From contig NC_081409.1 of the NCBI RefSeq assembly GCF_030272615.1, positions 19,842,260 through 19,906,259 on the forward strand: 64,000 bases of DNA, given 5' to 3'. The position numbers and the translations under genes are program-made. Positions 45,283-56,874 of the stretch are shown in pieces. Under the pieces are notes generated by a model. The model was not told where the DNA came from and ran no database searches. It worked only from the letters and a program-made list of their open reading frames with translations. The stretch is from Cryptomeria japonica. Its lineage: Eukaryota > Streptophyta > Pinopsida > Cupressales > Cupressaceae. Every line of letters starts with the position of its first letter. The stretch's first letter is position 1.

Positions 45283-46369
45283 TGTTAGGACTCGGAGGCA
45301 ACTGAGAGGGGGGGTGAATCAGTTGTCAATTAATTTCAACCCAAATATAACTTAATCAAACTTGATAAATAATACCGGTAAACCAAACTTAATGCCGGTT
45401 GACAGATTAGCAGTTAATATTAATATCAGTGAAACTCAATGCATAAAATAGAAAGAGAAACAACATCCACAACACATAACACATAGATTTTTATGTGGAA
45501 AACCTATAAGTAGAAAAACCACGGTCAGGAACCTTACCCACAATCAGATTATACTACTGCAGATAGTATGTGTATACAAATGGGGTTTGCAAATGCAGAA
45601 AGGCCAACCGCCTAGAGCTCGCTGCTCAATCACAAAATAGGAGTCACACTGACTACAATTGGATGGTTAAATCCAATGATAATGTATTGCTCATAGTAGC
45701 ATCTCCAATGTTGGATTCAATACCGATTAAGCTCTGATAATCACCTTCAAACCTTCCTTTAACCTTCTCTATGGTCTTCTCATATAATCTTCAATATTTG
45801 CATATACCATGTTACAATACCATAACCTTACTTCCAATATTGTTCTCTGTCTTCCTATCTCACAAATGAGATCTTACATATATACCAAAACCTAAGACCA
45901 AATGTGTAGGTCAGCTTACTAAGAATATTACAATTAAACCAATTACAAATAAGTCAAGATGTGATGCATCATGTCGGCTCAATACATTTACAACAATATC
46001 CAATTAATAAATCATCTCCATAACGTGTCATGCTGATCTGGAATAGATAATGCATGTCGGTCCATAACCTAGACCAATTTGTCGCTAACAGCAAATATGT
46101 CAACCCGATTAGACCAATAACCAAAATATCAAAACCAAGTGTCCAAACCATATCTTTGACATAACCAAGTGATCTCCAGATGATAACAAGTCATCTTCAG
46201 TGTCGGTGTACAATATAACCTGTCGGTGAACAATATACCGGTGACTATGCATTAGTCACTGAACTTGCCGATGAACATAATGTGCCAGTTCAACATAACA
46301 AAAGATCTCCAGAAGGATAAGTGTTGACATCAATGACAAAACTAATGCAACACATCCATAATACCACCA
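45283..46369 (-). repeat. C 3' LTR
   Basis: A 1,087-bp LTR, plus-strand TGTTAGGACTCGG to ATACCACCA. It has about 150 bp (roughly 46125-46275) that the 5' LTR lacks. Confidence 0.92.
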
Positions 46370-46736
46370 ATCTCGCCCTTTGGCATTCATGGCAACACAA
46401 GATGGAAAAACATCTAAGTGCCAAAACATAATGCCAAAAACCAAAAACTAACAATCTCCATAATATATCAATACCAAAAATCAAAATACAAATGCAAAGA
46501 GTATATATCTCTCCCCCAATGAATAATCTCTCCCCATAGGATAATGTTTTTCCATAGATAACTCTCCCCCTTTGACATCAAATGGAAAAGCAATACAAAT
46601 ACCAGAACATACAACCAATTACAATAATCAATTGTTATAACCAACTACTCCCCCTGAGAAGTAGCTCTCCTCCATCAAAGCCGAAAAAAAAGGTTTTTCT
46701 GTTAATTATGTCACTTTGATGCCAATCATCAACTGT
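46370..46736 (-). other. C 3' non-coding region with PPT and extra purine tracts
   Basis: The minus strand reads CCAAAGGGCGAGATTG next to the LTR (46370-46383), a PPT with one changed base. Further tracts are ATTGGGGGAGAG near 46510 and CAAAGGGGGAGAG near 46567. No coding potential is seen. Confidence 0.75.
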
Positions 46737-47269
46737 CTAAGTCTCTACCGGTGAGGGTATTACCCCAAGCTTCTCTCTGAGATATTCAAAAGTTTCCTTA
46801 GACAAAGGCTTAGTAAAGATATCTGCAATCTGCACTTTAGTATTCACACAAACCAATCTCACTTATTTTTCTTCAAAATTCTCTTATAGAAAATTATATT
46901 TGATAGAAACATGTTTAGTTTTAGAGTGAAATACCAGATTCTTTGATATATCAATTGCTACTGAATTATCACAATAAATGATTGTAGGTTCTTTGCATTT
47001 TACCTTTATGTCCTTCAACATTTTCTTAATCCATAATACCTGAGTACAATTAGTTGTTACTGCAACATATTCTAATTTTGTTGTTGATAATGATGTACAA
47101 CTTTGTTTCTTGCTCAGCCATGAAATCAATCTTCTACCAAGAAATAATACACCGCTAGTGGTGCTCTTTCTGTCATCTACATCTCCCACCCAATTTGCAT
47201 TGGTGTATGCACATAAATCAAAAATTTCATCTTTAGGATATCATAAACCAAGATTTGTTGTGCCTTGTA
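46737..47269 (-). pseudogene. pol: C RNase H
   Basis: Minus strand. Copia RNase H with VGDVDDRKSTTSGVLFLGRR, SCTSLSTTKLEYVAV, YCDNSVAIDISKN and DIFTKPLSKETFEYL. The frame ends at TAG 46737-46739, with one internal stop near 46884. It degrades RNA in the RNA/DNA hybrid during reverse transcription. It joins the RT upstream through MIGGLLYLKQTRPDI (47370-47420). Confidence 0.9.
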
Positions 47270-48499
47270 GATACTAGAAAATCCTTTTCACTGTCGATTC
47301 ATGATTTTCTCTAGGATTACTCTGAAATCTTGAAACAATACATACTGCATTCATTATGTCAGGTCTTGTTTGTTTCAAATATAGTAAACCTCCAATCATA
47401 GATTTATATCTTGTTGGATTAACAGGAGCTGAATCATCCTTCAATGTCAATTTATCAGTTGTAGTCATAGGAGACTTACCAGTTTGGAATTTTCCATACC
47501 AAATTTCTTCAGTAGTTCCTTAAAGTACTTTGTTTGACATATAAATATACCTTTATCAGTCTATGAAATCTGCAATCCTAAAAATAATTTTATCTCCTCA
47601 ATCATAGACATTTAAAATTCTTCCTACATCTTATTAGCAAGGTCTTTACATAATCAATCTTCTCCTCCAAAACTGATATCATCAACAAAAACTTCAATAA
47701 CCAAGATTTCTTCATTAGTCACTTTGAAATATAAGTTGCTATCAGCATTACCTTCTGTTTAACCAAGCTTCAAAATATATTTGTCCAATCTAGCATACCA
47801 AGCTCTAGGAGCTTGCTTCAATCCATACAAAGCTTTTCTTAATCTGCAAACCATATCTTTATCATTTGTTAATGAAAATCCATTAGGTTGTTCAATGTAA
47901 ACTTCCTCTTCAAGATCACCATTTAGAAATGCACATTTTACATCCATTTGATATACTTTATAGTTCTTGTGAGCTGCAAATGCAAGAAATAATATGACTG
48001 CCTCAATTCTAGCTATGGGTGCAAAGGTTTCATTGTAATCAATTCCCTCTCTCTATGAATATCCTTTACACACTAATATTTCTTTGTTTTTAATTACCTT
48101 ACCATCTTCATTAAGTTTATTTCTGAATACCCATTTAGTTCCAATTACATTTTTGTCTTTAGGTCGGGGAACCAATGTCCATGTATTGTTCTTTTCAATT
48201 TGTTCTAATTCATCTTCCATAGCTTTAATCCAATGTTTATTTTCACATGTCTCAATAACAGATGTTGGTTAAATTTGAGAAATTAAACATACCTTTTCAT
48301 TTTCCAGTCTTCCTCTTGATATAACACCTTAATACTTATTCCCAATTATCTAACTTTCAGAGTGATTCAGTCTTACATACCTGGGTGTGTTCACTTGCTC
48401 TTGTTCTTCAATCATCATGGAATTGTCTGATGATGTCGGTGTGACTGGATCCACATTCTGTACTAGTGCACTCTATATAGGTTCATTTATGATCATCTC
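47270..48499 (-). pseudogene. pol: C reverse transcriptase
   Basis: Minus strand. It begins near MEDELEQIEKNNTWT, NVIGTKWVFRNKLNEDGK and IDYNETFAPIARIEAV. Next come MDVKCAFLNGDLEEEVYIEQ (47947 down) and LYGLKQAPRAWYARLDKY. Past a TAA near 47760 comes IEVFVDDISFGG, with the FVDD catalytic motif at 47678-47689. The connection to RNase H has further stops near 47660-47480. This makes cDNA from element RNA inside the particle. The active site is intact. Confidence 0.92.
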
Positions 48500-49779
48500 A
48501 ACTATCAGTTCATAATCCATAGATCTTGAATTTCCTCTAAATTGTTCATTTATCTTCATATTTGCACTCTCAATGATTTTCTGCAATCTCTTATTAAAAC
48601 ATCTATATGCCTTGCTCTTAGATGAATAGCCAAGAAATATTCCTTCATCACTTCTAAGATCAAATTTACCAATATACTCATCTCTCCTAGTATAGAACTT
48701 GTTCCAAATATTCTGAAATATTTAAGAGTAGGAGTATTACCAAACCATAGTCCATAAGGGGTCTTATCGGTTTCACCTTTGATGTGAACTCTGTTAAAAG
48801 TGTAAACCATTGTATTCACTGCTTCTCTCTAGTACACATGAGGTAGATTTGCTTCTAATATAATGCTTCTATCTGCATCCAAAATAGTTCTATTCTTCCT
48901 TTCCACAACTCCATTTTGCTGAGGTGTCCAAGGTGCTGATAGTTGTCTTCTGATTCCATTCACTTCACAAAATGTATTAAACTCCTTAGAAGTAAATTCT
49001 CCTCCTTGATCTGATCTTAAACAATTGATTTTCTTACTGTTTTCATTCTCTACCATTGCCTTGAATAGTTTGAATTTCCCAAAAACTTTTGATTTCTCCC
49101 TGAAAAAAGTAACCCAACACACTCTAGAATAATCATCAATTATTAGCATAAAGTATCTATCTCCTTGTAGACTTCTTGTTCTTTCTGGACCACACAAGTC
49201 AGTATGAATTAAATCAAGAACATTATTGTATTTTTCAGAAATACTCATAAAAGTTGTTCTAACTTGTTTTCCCATTTGACATTCCTTACAAACTGGATTA
49301 TGAGGTTTTACAATCTTAGATAAATCCCTTATTGCCTTAGATGAAATAATCTTTATAATGAAATCAAAATTCACATGACAAAGTATTTTATGCCATAACC
49401 AACTTTCATCAATATGTGCACTCAAGCATGTCTTTTCATTTTTATTCAAATGAAATATATTACCTCTAGTCTGATTATCGGTTGCAATCTCCAAACCAGT
49501 TCTATTCATGATTTTGCATTTACCATTCTTGAACTGTAACTGAAATCCCTTTTCAACGAATTGACCAACACTCAAAAGATTATGCTTCAAACCTTCAACA
49601 TAATAAATGTTGTCAGTATTGTTCTTACCATCAAAAGGTATAGTGCCTTTTCCTTTAATCAAACAAGCTTTATCATCCCCAAATCTTACTAGACCACCAT
49701 TGTATTCCTGAAAAAATAAGAGTTTACTTTTATCACTAGTCATATGATGTGAACATCCAGAATCTATAATTCATTCATC
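48500..49779 (-). pseudogene. pol: C protease end, pre-integrase and integrase
   Basis: Minus strand. The protease motif DSGCSHHMTS is at about 49765-49735, just after a TGA (49771). A pre-integrase zinc region follows (LWHKILCHVNFDF and CKECQMGKQ). The DDE core then shows HTDLCGPERT, LRSDQGGEF and NGVVERKNR in one open frame of 304 codons (49743-48829). After a TAG the C-terminal part continues (VNTMVYTFNRVHIKGE, PTLKYFRIFG). All three acidic residues are present. The best preserved integrase in the window. Confidence 0.93.
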
Positions 49780-50895
49780 ATTTTCTTCAATTTTAGCTGC
49801 CAGGGCCTGCTCTACCGATGTAATAGTAGGTGTTGGTTGATCTTCTTTTATTGCAACAAAATCCCATCCATTGTCTTTCGGTTCTTCATTAGAATCATTA
49901 GTAACTCCTTCATCAACATAGTAACATGATTTGTCTTTATTCTTCTTAAATTTGTATCTCTGATATTCAGGGTTAGGTTTATATGTTCTTTTAGCTTCTT
50001 CTCTCAATCTTGCATGTCTATCAGGACATCTAGATGTCATATGAACAACTTTATTGTAGTTAAAACATTTAAATGGTGCTTTACCTTCATACTTACTTCC
50101 AATAGGACCTTTAGGCATTTTCCTTGCAAATATTGCTTCAAGTTCTTCCAATTCTTCATTTTCCTTTCTGATATCTTCAAGTTCTCTTGCATAAAGTGCT
50201 TTCTAATCAGATTTGTCAGATGATAATGATGATGTTGTAGATGATGGTTCTTTGAAGGCTAAATCTATTTTAATTGTAGAAATATGACCAAATTCTTCAA
50301 GCTCAAATGCTGAAAGTTTTCCAACCAAGGTATCTCTAGATACTGATGTATTACACATTGTTTTCAACTCATTAATAGTAGTTACTTTCATTTTGTATGG
50401 TTGTGGCAATGCTCTTAAAACTTTAGAAACAATTTCATCTTCACTTAAGGATCCTCCACAACATTGTATTCCCAAAACAATTTCATTAACCCTTTTCATA
50501 AAGGCAAAAATTATTTCATCTTCTTCCATTTTTGGATTTTCATACCTGACCCAGAAGCATTCCATTTTTCCAATTTTGACAGTGGTATCTTCTTCATTCA
50601 ATGTCTCCAATTTATCCCAAATAGCTTTAGCACTAGATCGGTCTAATAATCCCATGATTTGCTGATCTGACAAGGCGCTTAAGAGTGCTTCTCTTGCTTT
50701 GCAATCATTCTCTTGATCCTTACCCAATGTTCATGGATTAGGTTGATTTGATGTGGGACCAACATAGCCATTCTTTGTAACTTCCCATATGTCTCTTCCA
50801 ATGCAATTCAGATGTGTCTCCATTCTAATCTTTCATATACCATAGTTAGTTCCATCGAGTTTCAGACTGTCCTTCCTGAAAAATTGTGTTTCCAT
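49780..50895 (-). pseudogene. gag: C copia Gag
   Basis: Minus strand, starting METQFFRKDSLKL (50895) about 45 nt past the primer site. The Gag core includes AIWDKLETLNEEDTTVKIG and DEIVSKVLRALPQPYKM. Stops fall near 50840, 50735 and 50203. A helical Glu-rich part leads to the knuckle CFNYNKVVHMTSRC, where the second cysteine is Tyr. It builds the particle and binds RNA. It runs into the protease in the same frame. Confidence 0.9.
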
Positions 50896-50936
50896 AGAAT
50901 CTCCTCAAGATGTTAAACTTTTACAAAAAGAGGACT

Positions 50937-50951
50937 TAGCTCTTATACCAA
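50937..50951 (-). promoter_or_regulatory. C primer binding site
   Basis: The minus strand reads TTGGTATAAGAGC just inside the 5' LTR, one base from the initiator-Met site. Confidence 0.85.
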
Positions 50952-50952
50952 T

Positions 50953-51888
50953 TATTAGGACTTGGAGGAAACTGAGAGGGGAGGCAAATCAGTTGTCAAT
51001 TAAATTCAACCCAAATATAACTTAATCAAACTTGATGCATAATACCAGTAAACCAAACTTAATGTCGGTTGACAGACTAGCAATTAATATTAATACCGGT
51101 GAAACTCAATGCATAAAACAGAAAGAGAAACAACAACCACAACACTTAACCTAGAGATTTGTATGTGGAAACCCTGTAAGGGGAAAAACCACAGTGGGAA
51201 ACCTTACCGAAAATCGGATGATACTACTGCAGATAGTATGTGTATACAAATGGGGTCTGCACATGCAGAAAGGCCAACCACCTAGAGCTCACTCCTCAAT
51301 CACAAAATAGGATTCACACTGACTACAATTGGATGGTTAAATCCAATGATAATGTACTACTCAAAGTAGCATCTCCAATGCTAGATTCAGTACCCGTTAA
51401 GCTCTAATAATCACCTTCAAACCTTCCTTTAACCTTCTCTATGGTCTGCTCATAAGATCTTCAATATTCGCACATACCATGTTACAATACCATAACCTTA
51501 CTTCCAATATTCTTCTCTATCTTCCTGTCTCACAAATGAGATCTTGCATATATACCAAAACCTAAGACCAAATGTGTAGGTTGGCTTACTAAGAATATTA
51601 CAATTAAACCAATTACAAATAAGTCAAGATGCAATGCATCATGTCAGATCAATACATTTACAACAATATCCAATTAATAAATCATCTCCATAATGTGTCG
51701 TGCTGATCTGGAATAGATAATGCATGTTGGTCCATAACCTACACTAGTTTGCCGATAACAACAACTATGTCAACCTGATTAGACCAATAACCAACATAAT
51801 GTGTTGGTTCAACATAACCAAAGATCTCCATAAGGATAAGTGTTGACATCAATGACAAAACTAATGCAACACATTCATAATACCAACA
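50953..51888 (-). repeat. C 5' LTR
   Basis: A 936-bp LTR, plus-strand TATTAGGACTTGG to ATACCAACA. It lacks about 150 bp present in the 3' LTR; the junction is near 51796. Its U5 hairpin has TGTGG/CCACA arms (51164-51168, 51189-51193). Confidence 0.92.
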
Positions 51889-51893
51889 CGCAC

Positions 51894-52473
51894 TAGAAAA
51901 ATTGATCTCCCACAAGTTGGCTTCACAAAATATCAAAATATGAAACGTGTAGCTTCAATTTGGTTCAAATATTCTCAAAACAATATTTTGGATCTAAAAC
52001 ATATGATCACATGCTTCCCATAAGTCATTAAAATTACCTCAAACTTACTAACAACTACAAGAATCACCTCAATAAATCCGGTCCACATGATACACCATCA
52101 ATAATGAAGATAACTCTATTTTACTGTTCTACCGGATACCAGACCTTCTAACATGCTAAAGAATCAACATCAGAGGGTAGTAATGCATGATAATCTGCTT
52201 CCCATATGGAATCAACTTAACTCAAATGATTGAAACCAAAGGCACATCACAAAAAATGAGAACTGTTCACCAAGGCTGTATACAGAGTCTCATCGATAGA
52301 CTTGCACCAAAACTTACTAAAAGTATCCTCAGAACATCCAAATAACCAAAACTCCATACCGGCTAAGATCAATAGGCTGAGTTTCCATCAATGAAAACTC
52401 CTAAGCAATATCATACATCAGATATTACCAATCTTCATCAGAGCATCACCAGACTAGTGTCTTATGCCAACAA
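51894..52473 (-). repeat. D1 3' LTR, right part
   Basis: The continuation of the D1 LTR after copia C, ending plus-strand TATGCCAACA. It contains GTTTCCATCAATG (52381-52393), which is largely complementary to CATCGATGGCAAC beside the PPT. Confidence 0.88.
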
Positions 52474-52740
52474 TCTCCCCCTTTGGCATCGATGGCAACA
52501 TTGTGAAAAATGCTCCAAAATCTGCAAATAATCCGACAGTCTGAAATCTGTACACTCAACTGACTCCAACTAAATCCCCCTAAGAATAAGCATCATTTTT
52601 CACTGCACTGTCCAACTCTCTCCCCCTTTCACATCAATGGAAAAGGGTAGGATTCCACCAGAACTTATGTACAAATGAATGCAATAATTTACATGAATTT
52701 AAAAATATTTGCATAAGTGACCTTCAAGGATTGTAGGTAC
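52474..52740 (-). other. D1 3' non-coding region and polypurine tract
   Basis: The minus strand shows AAAGGGGGAG (52476-52485) next to the LTR and a second GAAAGGGGGAGAG near 52617-52629. No reading frame of note is present. The inner tract resembles the multiple PPT copies known from plant Sireviruses. Confidence 0.75.
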
Positions 52741-53212
52741 CCACTCCATCCTCGTAGGAAATAATCTAAAACATTAATTAGAGAACTGAACATGTATGCA
52801 TGCACTTCAATGCCTTCAAGATCATATGGCACCGGTTTACCTAAGGCACCAACTGTATCCTGCTAAGCTCTGAGTAAGGTGTCCATCCGAGGAGTAATCA
52901 GACTTCTCAGTTCTCCCACTCTGCTCAACATTTTCTCTTTTCTATCATTTGTATTGTGAGAAATAAACCTTCAAAATTCTCTTTTAAAATTTGAAAACCT
53001 AATTTCTAGTTGTAAAAAATGCTCAACCTTAAAGCTTTCGGTTACACTGTTTTTCATCATTTCTTCCATCAGATTGCCGAACTGCTACAAAAATTTTTGG
53101 ATATCAGCTACATGCTCGATTTGAATCTTCTGCAACCTTCTAGAATCGGTTACAGATCTCTCCAAGGGGGTTCTATTGATCTGTAGGAAAAACTCCCTCT
53201 AAGGCCAAAAAG
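52741..53212 (-). pseudogene. D1 remnant resembling the C-terminus of E ORF2
   Basis: Minus strand. One frame with three stops reads ERSVTDSRRLQKIQIEHVAD, then MEEMMKNSVTESFKVEHFL and LSRVGELRSLITPRMDTLL. The last segment resembles NKAKDLRLKLSPRLDYLASL near the end of E ORF2 in spacing and content. It lies straight after the D1 Gag stop, so D1 looks like a deletion form that lost the first ~85% of the second frame. Similarity was judged by eye and is weak to moderate. The helical character suggests a coiled coil. Confidence 0.5.
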
Positions 53213-53214
53213 CC

Positions 53215-54400
53215 CTAGTTACTGGATGAGGTTACATCATTGGATTCAGGTGTGGAGCCATTTTGCACATTAGAATCTTCCTTCTTTACCCACATTTTCT
53301 TATGTTGATCTTTGATTTCATCTACCTTAGCTTTGCCTTTCTCATCAAATTTGATCTTGTTCATTGATGCATTCTTGCTTCTACAATATCTTGCAATATG
53401 TCCTACTTTGTTACATGTATGACAGACAACATTTCTCGGCATGGGCCTAAAGTTCATTTGATTTGGTCTCATCTTGCATTAGTTAGATACATGTCCAAAC
53501 ATCCCACATGCAAACCATCTCTTATTCTATAAATTGATCATCATTCTCCATATATTTGACTTCTGACCAAAATTGTTGCATTTGAAACATTGACCGGTAA
53601 AGGTAGGACTATTATTCATCACATTACTCATCATCCCATTATTATCCTACTTCTGCATTGATTTGTCATATGACCGAATCTATTGCAAGCAAAACATCTA
53701 CCATTGAATTTATAGGCATTAGGCTATCTTACCAAAGGTTTCTTTCTCTGCTGATGATTAGATTGTGCAATGCTTTGTCTTGAACCTGATGATTCTCCTT
53801 TCTCATATCCAAGTTCTCTTGTGTCTTTCCCATGTCTCTTACTATCCAGAATCTCATCCAACTGGGTTGAACTAGATTTGAATTTATTTTTGTACTCATT
53901 AGCAGTAGTCAGCTCATCTCTCAGAATTATAATTTGTCTTTCAAGTTCTTGCCCATCATTCTTTGTCTGCACCAATTCAAGCTTCAACTGATCATTCTCA
54001 TATGTCAATCTACAACATTCATCAAATTTGTCCTTCAAGTATTGAGTCAAGTTTTCTTCATTCTTCTTTCGGTCTTCAATCTCCTTAGTCAACTTCATAA
54101 CAATAGTTTGCATCTCATTCTTCAAGACTCCATTCTCCTTGGCCCACTTCTCACATTCATCTATCTTATCTTGTAGAATTTGATTGTCAACACTTTGTTC
54201 TTCTTTTTCCTTCAACTTGTCCATCAACTCCTTTCTCTTTTCCCAAGAGTGTTCATTTGATTTTTCAAGGTTTCAATGAAGTCTTCAGCTGCATTTAGAT
54301 TTCTTTTCAAGCTACTCTTTTCCTTCATTGCTGCATCAAGATCTTCAAGTGCCACAACATGTGTCTACAAACTAGATCCATTGATTCAATCTTTTGGATC
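53215..54400 (-). pseudogene. gag: D1 Gag-like protein: coiled coil plus four CCHC knuckles
   Basis: Minus strand. The N-terminal ~200 residues are coiled coil (VLKNEMQTIVMKLTKEIED; TYENDQLKLELVQTKNDG). A short frame break near 54240 separates the first part. After YEKGESSGSRQS come four knuckle regions: CFACNRFGHMTNQC (intact), CFKCNNFGQKSNIW, WFACGMFGHVSN-stop-C and CHTCNKVGHIARYC (intact). The tail is Lys/Glu-rich and ends PESNDVTSSSN before a stop at 53215. It has the same layout as the D3 and E proteins. It probably binds the element RNA and assembles like Gag, although a typical copia Gag core is not visible. Confidence 0.82.
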
Positions 54401-54436
54401 TACCTTAAGATGTTAGGCTTCTTTTGAGGCACAAAT

Positions 54437-54447
54437 CTCTGATACCA
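54437..54447 (-). promoter_or_regulatory. D1 primer binding site
   Basis: The minus strand reads TGGTATCAGAG, the initiator-Met site, two bases inside the 5' LTR. Confidence 0.9.
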
Positions 54448-54449
54448 AT

Positions 54450-54921
54450 TGTTGGAATCAATGAACACTGAAAGGGGGGGATGAATCAATGTTTTAGTAT
54501 TTTTGAATTTGTTAATCTGATTCTTAATCAATTGGATGCACAAATAAGAAACTGAAATGCAGAAAAACACAAAGCAAACAAGAACATAACCATAACACCA
54601 ATATTTTTATGTGGAAACCTGGAAAGGCAAAAACCACAGTGGGATTTTAACCCATAATATTATTATACTATGGAAAGTAGTAAAACAATATTACATGAGT
54701 TGGAATGCACATGCATTCAGGCACACTACATGAGCTCACTGCTCAATCAGATAAGAGCTACAACCCGGAGGAAGGATCACTGCCTTACAAACTAATAGAA
54801 AATTATTACAATGAGTAATGAACTAAATAAAAGCATCTGACCATGCCAAATAATAGTGCTAGTTGGGCACAAAGTGATCTGCTGCACTATTCTGATAGAC
54901 TGTTCTATTTTGCCCTATTAC
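54450..54921 (-). repeat. D1 5' LTR, left part
   Basis: It starts TGTTGGAATCAATGAACAC on the plus strand and is cut by element E at ATTAC (54917-54921). The LTR continues at 61388. Confidence 0.9.
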
Positions 54922-55686
54922 TGTTGGCATATGCACACTCCAATGAGACATTGTATGTGATTGAAAGTTTTTTCATTGATGGCAACCTTACAATCCTATA
55001 GAACTGGCAAGGCATTACACCGGCAAGATAGTTCACTAGCATCAACAGATCACACTCTACACCGACACAGAGGCCAACATGAGTTTTGTTATATTATATT
55101 TTGTTTATTATTGTAAAAACCTTGTAAGCCGACTTGGCAAGTTGTAAAATGACTCTTATATAAAAGAGATCATTGTAGACATTAAGGAAGTGATGTAAGC
55201 GAAAAAGGAAGATATTAGGCAGACTTATTATGCGAAATATAGGTTAAAGGTTTTATCTAAAGAACAGAGTAGAAACCGGTACTGGATTAGGCATTATAGA
55301 TGCTATTGTAAAGCAATACAAGATATTGGATTTGTATAATCCACATTGTAACTTAGTGAGACTTCCCATTAAGCAGTGAGCTCTAGGCAATTGGCCTTCC
55401 TGCATGTGCAAGCCCCTCTTGTAAGTAATATTCTCTTATTGGCCAATAAGTGGATATTGTGGGTCATAAATCCCATCGAGGTTTTTCCCACACCAGGTTT
55501 CCTTATTAAATACTTGTGTCATGGTGTTCTTTTCATGTGGATGTTTTTAATTCTGTTTATTTCATTATTTCTTGCATACCGGTACACTGTTATAATTTTT
55601 TTTAGCATGTTTTAAGTTGAGAAATTCTAATTACCGGTTAGATACTGATTCACCCCCCCCTCTTAGTATCTGTGAGTTTCCTAAAA
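54922..55686 (+). repeat. E 5' LTR
   Basis: A 765-bp LTR beginning TGTTGGCATATGCACAC. It contains CATTGATGGCAAC (54974-54986), a perfect 16-bp palindrome CTTATTGGCCAATAAG (55435-55450) and the TTCACCCCCCCCTCTTAG motif near its end. Confidence 0.92.
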
Positions 55687-55688
55687 AT

Positions 55689-55700
55689 TGGTATCAAAGC
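55689..55700 (+). promoter_or_regulatory. E primer binding site
   Basis: TGGTATCAAAGC, two bases after the LTR and one base from the initiator-Met site. Confidence 0.88.
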
Positions 55701-55757
55701 TTGGTCCTCTATTTTCAGAAGCCTAATAGCTTGAGGAAGATCTTGACACCGGTAAAG

Positions 55758-56874
55758 ATGGAAAATCTGATGAAGCAACTTGAAGCAGCTCTCTCAGACT
55801 ATGATACAGAAAAATTGAAAAATATCAAACTAGAAGATGATCTAAAAGCAGCTCAAGATATCATTCAGGCACTTCAAGAGAATCTTACTATTGCAAGAAA
55901 TAAGAGAAGAGAACTTTGTGAAAAGATGCAAAATGAGAATGATGAAAAGGAATCACTTAATGATTTGTTAAGTAAGCTGAAATTGGAGAACATAACTACA
56001 AAGAATGAAATGCAGGATATGACTATGAGAATTGACCAGAAGACTAAGTGATGCAGAAAATGAGAACACAAGACTTAGCTATGAAAATGATTTATTAAAG
56101 ACAGATCTGATGCACACTCAGAATGACTCCAATGAACTAATGAGATAGAAAGAAGTCTTAGAAAGAGAACTAGAAACTGCAAATCAACATAAAGAAAAAT
56201 TCAAGAAAAGCTCAGAGGAACTTGGTAACCTACTAAAGAATCAAAAACCTAAAGGTGACACTTTTGGAATTGGCTTTGAAGTTGGTGGAAGTTCCGGTAC
56301 TGCAAACAAACAGGATCACAACAAACCAGTAAGGCAACCTAATGCTTATAAATTCAATGGAAAATGCTTTAACTGTAATAAGTATGGTCATAGAAAAAAT
56401 GAATGTAGATCTAGAAATTATCAGAATATCAACTCACTTACCGGTCAATGCTCAAAATGCAACAAAGTTGGTCACAATTCTGAAAATTGCAGAATGAATG
56501 TGAGATGTTATGTTTGTGGAAGATTTGGACATTTATCTAATCAATGCAGAACACAAACTAGCATAGGTTATGGGAAAGCTATTCAGAATAATAATGTGAC
56601 TTGTTATGCATGTAACAAGATTGGGCATGTTGCAAAATTCTACAGAAATAAAGGATCACCTACAGACAACAAAAGTTCTAGCTTGAAAGGTAAAGAAAAA
56701 GTTGAAGAGGTTAAGAAAGAATTCTCAAAACAATAGTTTAGAAAAGATGATCTAAATATTGGGAATACTCCTCCACCGGTAGAACCAGTGAATGCTTCAC
56801 TAGTAGGATAGAGTGATGCTTCACTGGCAGGACAGAGTGATGCTCCACCGGCAGGAAGTTCTTCATCAAATTAA
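55758..56874 (+). pseudogene. gag: E Gag-like protein: coiled coil plus four CCHC knuckles
   Basis: It starts at ATG 55758 (MENLMKQLEAALSDYD), 57 nt after the primer site. A coiled coil of about 180 residues comes first (LEDDLKAAQDIIQALQENL). A frameshift at about 56038 and an in-frame TAG near 56146 interrupt it. Four knuckles follow: CFNCNKYGHRKNEC, CSKCNKVGHNSENC, CYVCGRFGHLSNQC and CYACNKIGHVAKFY. The first three are intact; the fourth has lost its last cysteine. A tail with repeated QSDA-type units ends at TAA 56872. It likely binds RNA and multimerises. A usual copia Gag core is not recognisable. This is the best copy of the protein in the window. Confidence 0.85.

Larger units (their letters stand above)
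45283..51888 (-). mobile_element. Ty1/copia element C (minus strand, nested in D1 LTR)
   Basis: A complete copia element with target duplication CGCAT (45278-45282) versus CGCAC (51889-51893). Its 3' LTR is 45283-46369 and its 5' LTR 50953-51888. The minus-strand frame runs Gag, protease, integrase, RT, RNase H from 50895 to 46737. The RT active site FVDD, the integrase acids and the RNase H motifs are present. A number of stops, and at least one break in the integrase-RT linker, make it inactive. Of the copia elements here it is the most complete. Confidence 0.93.
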
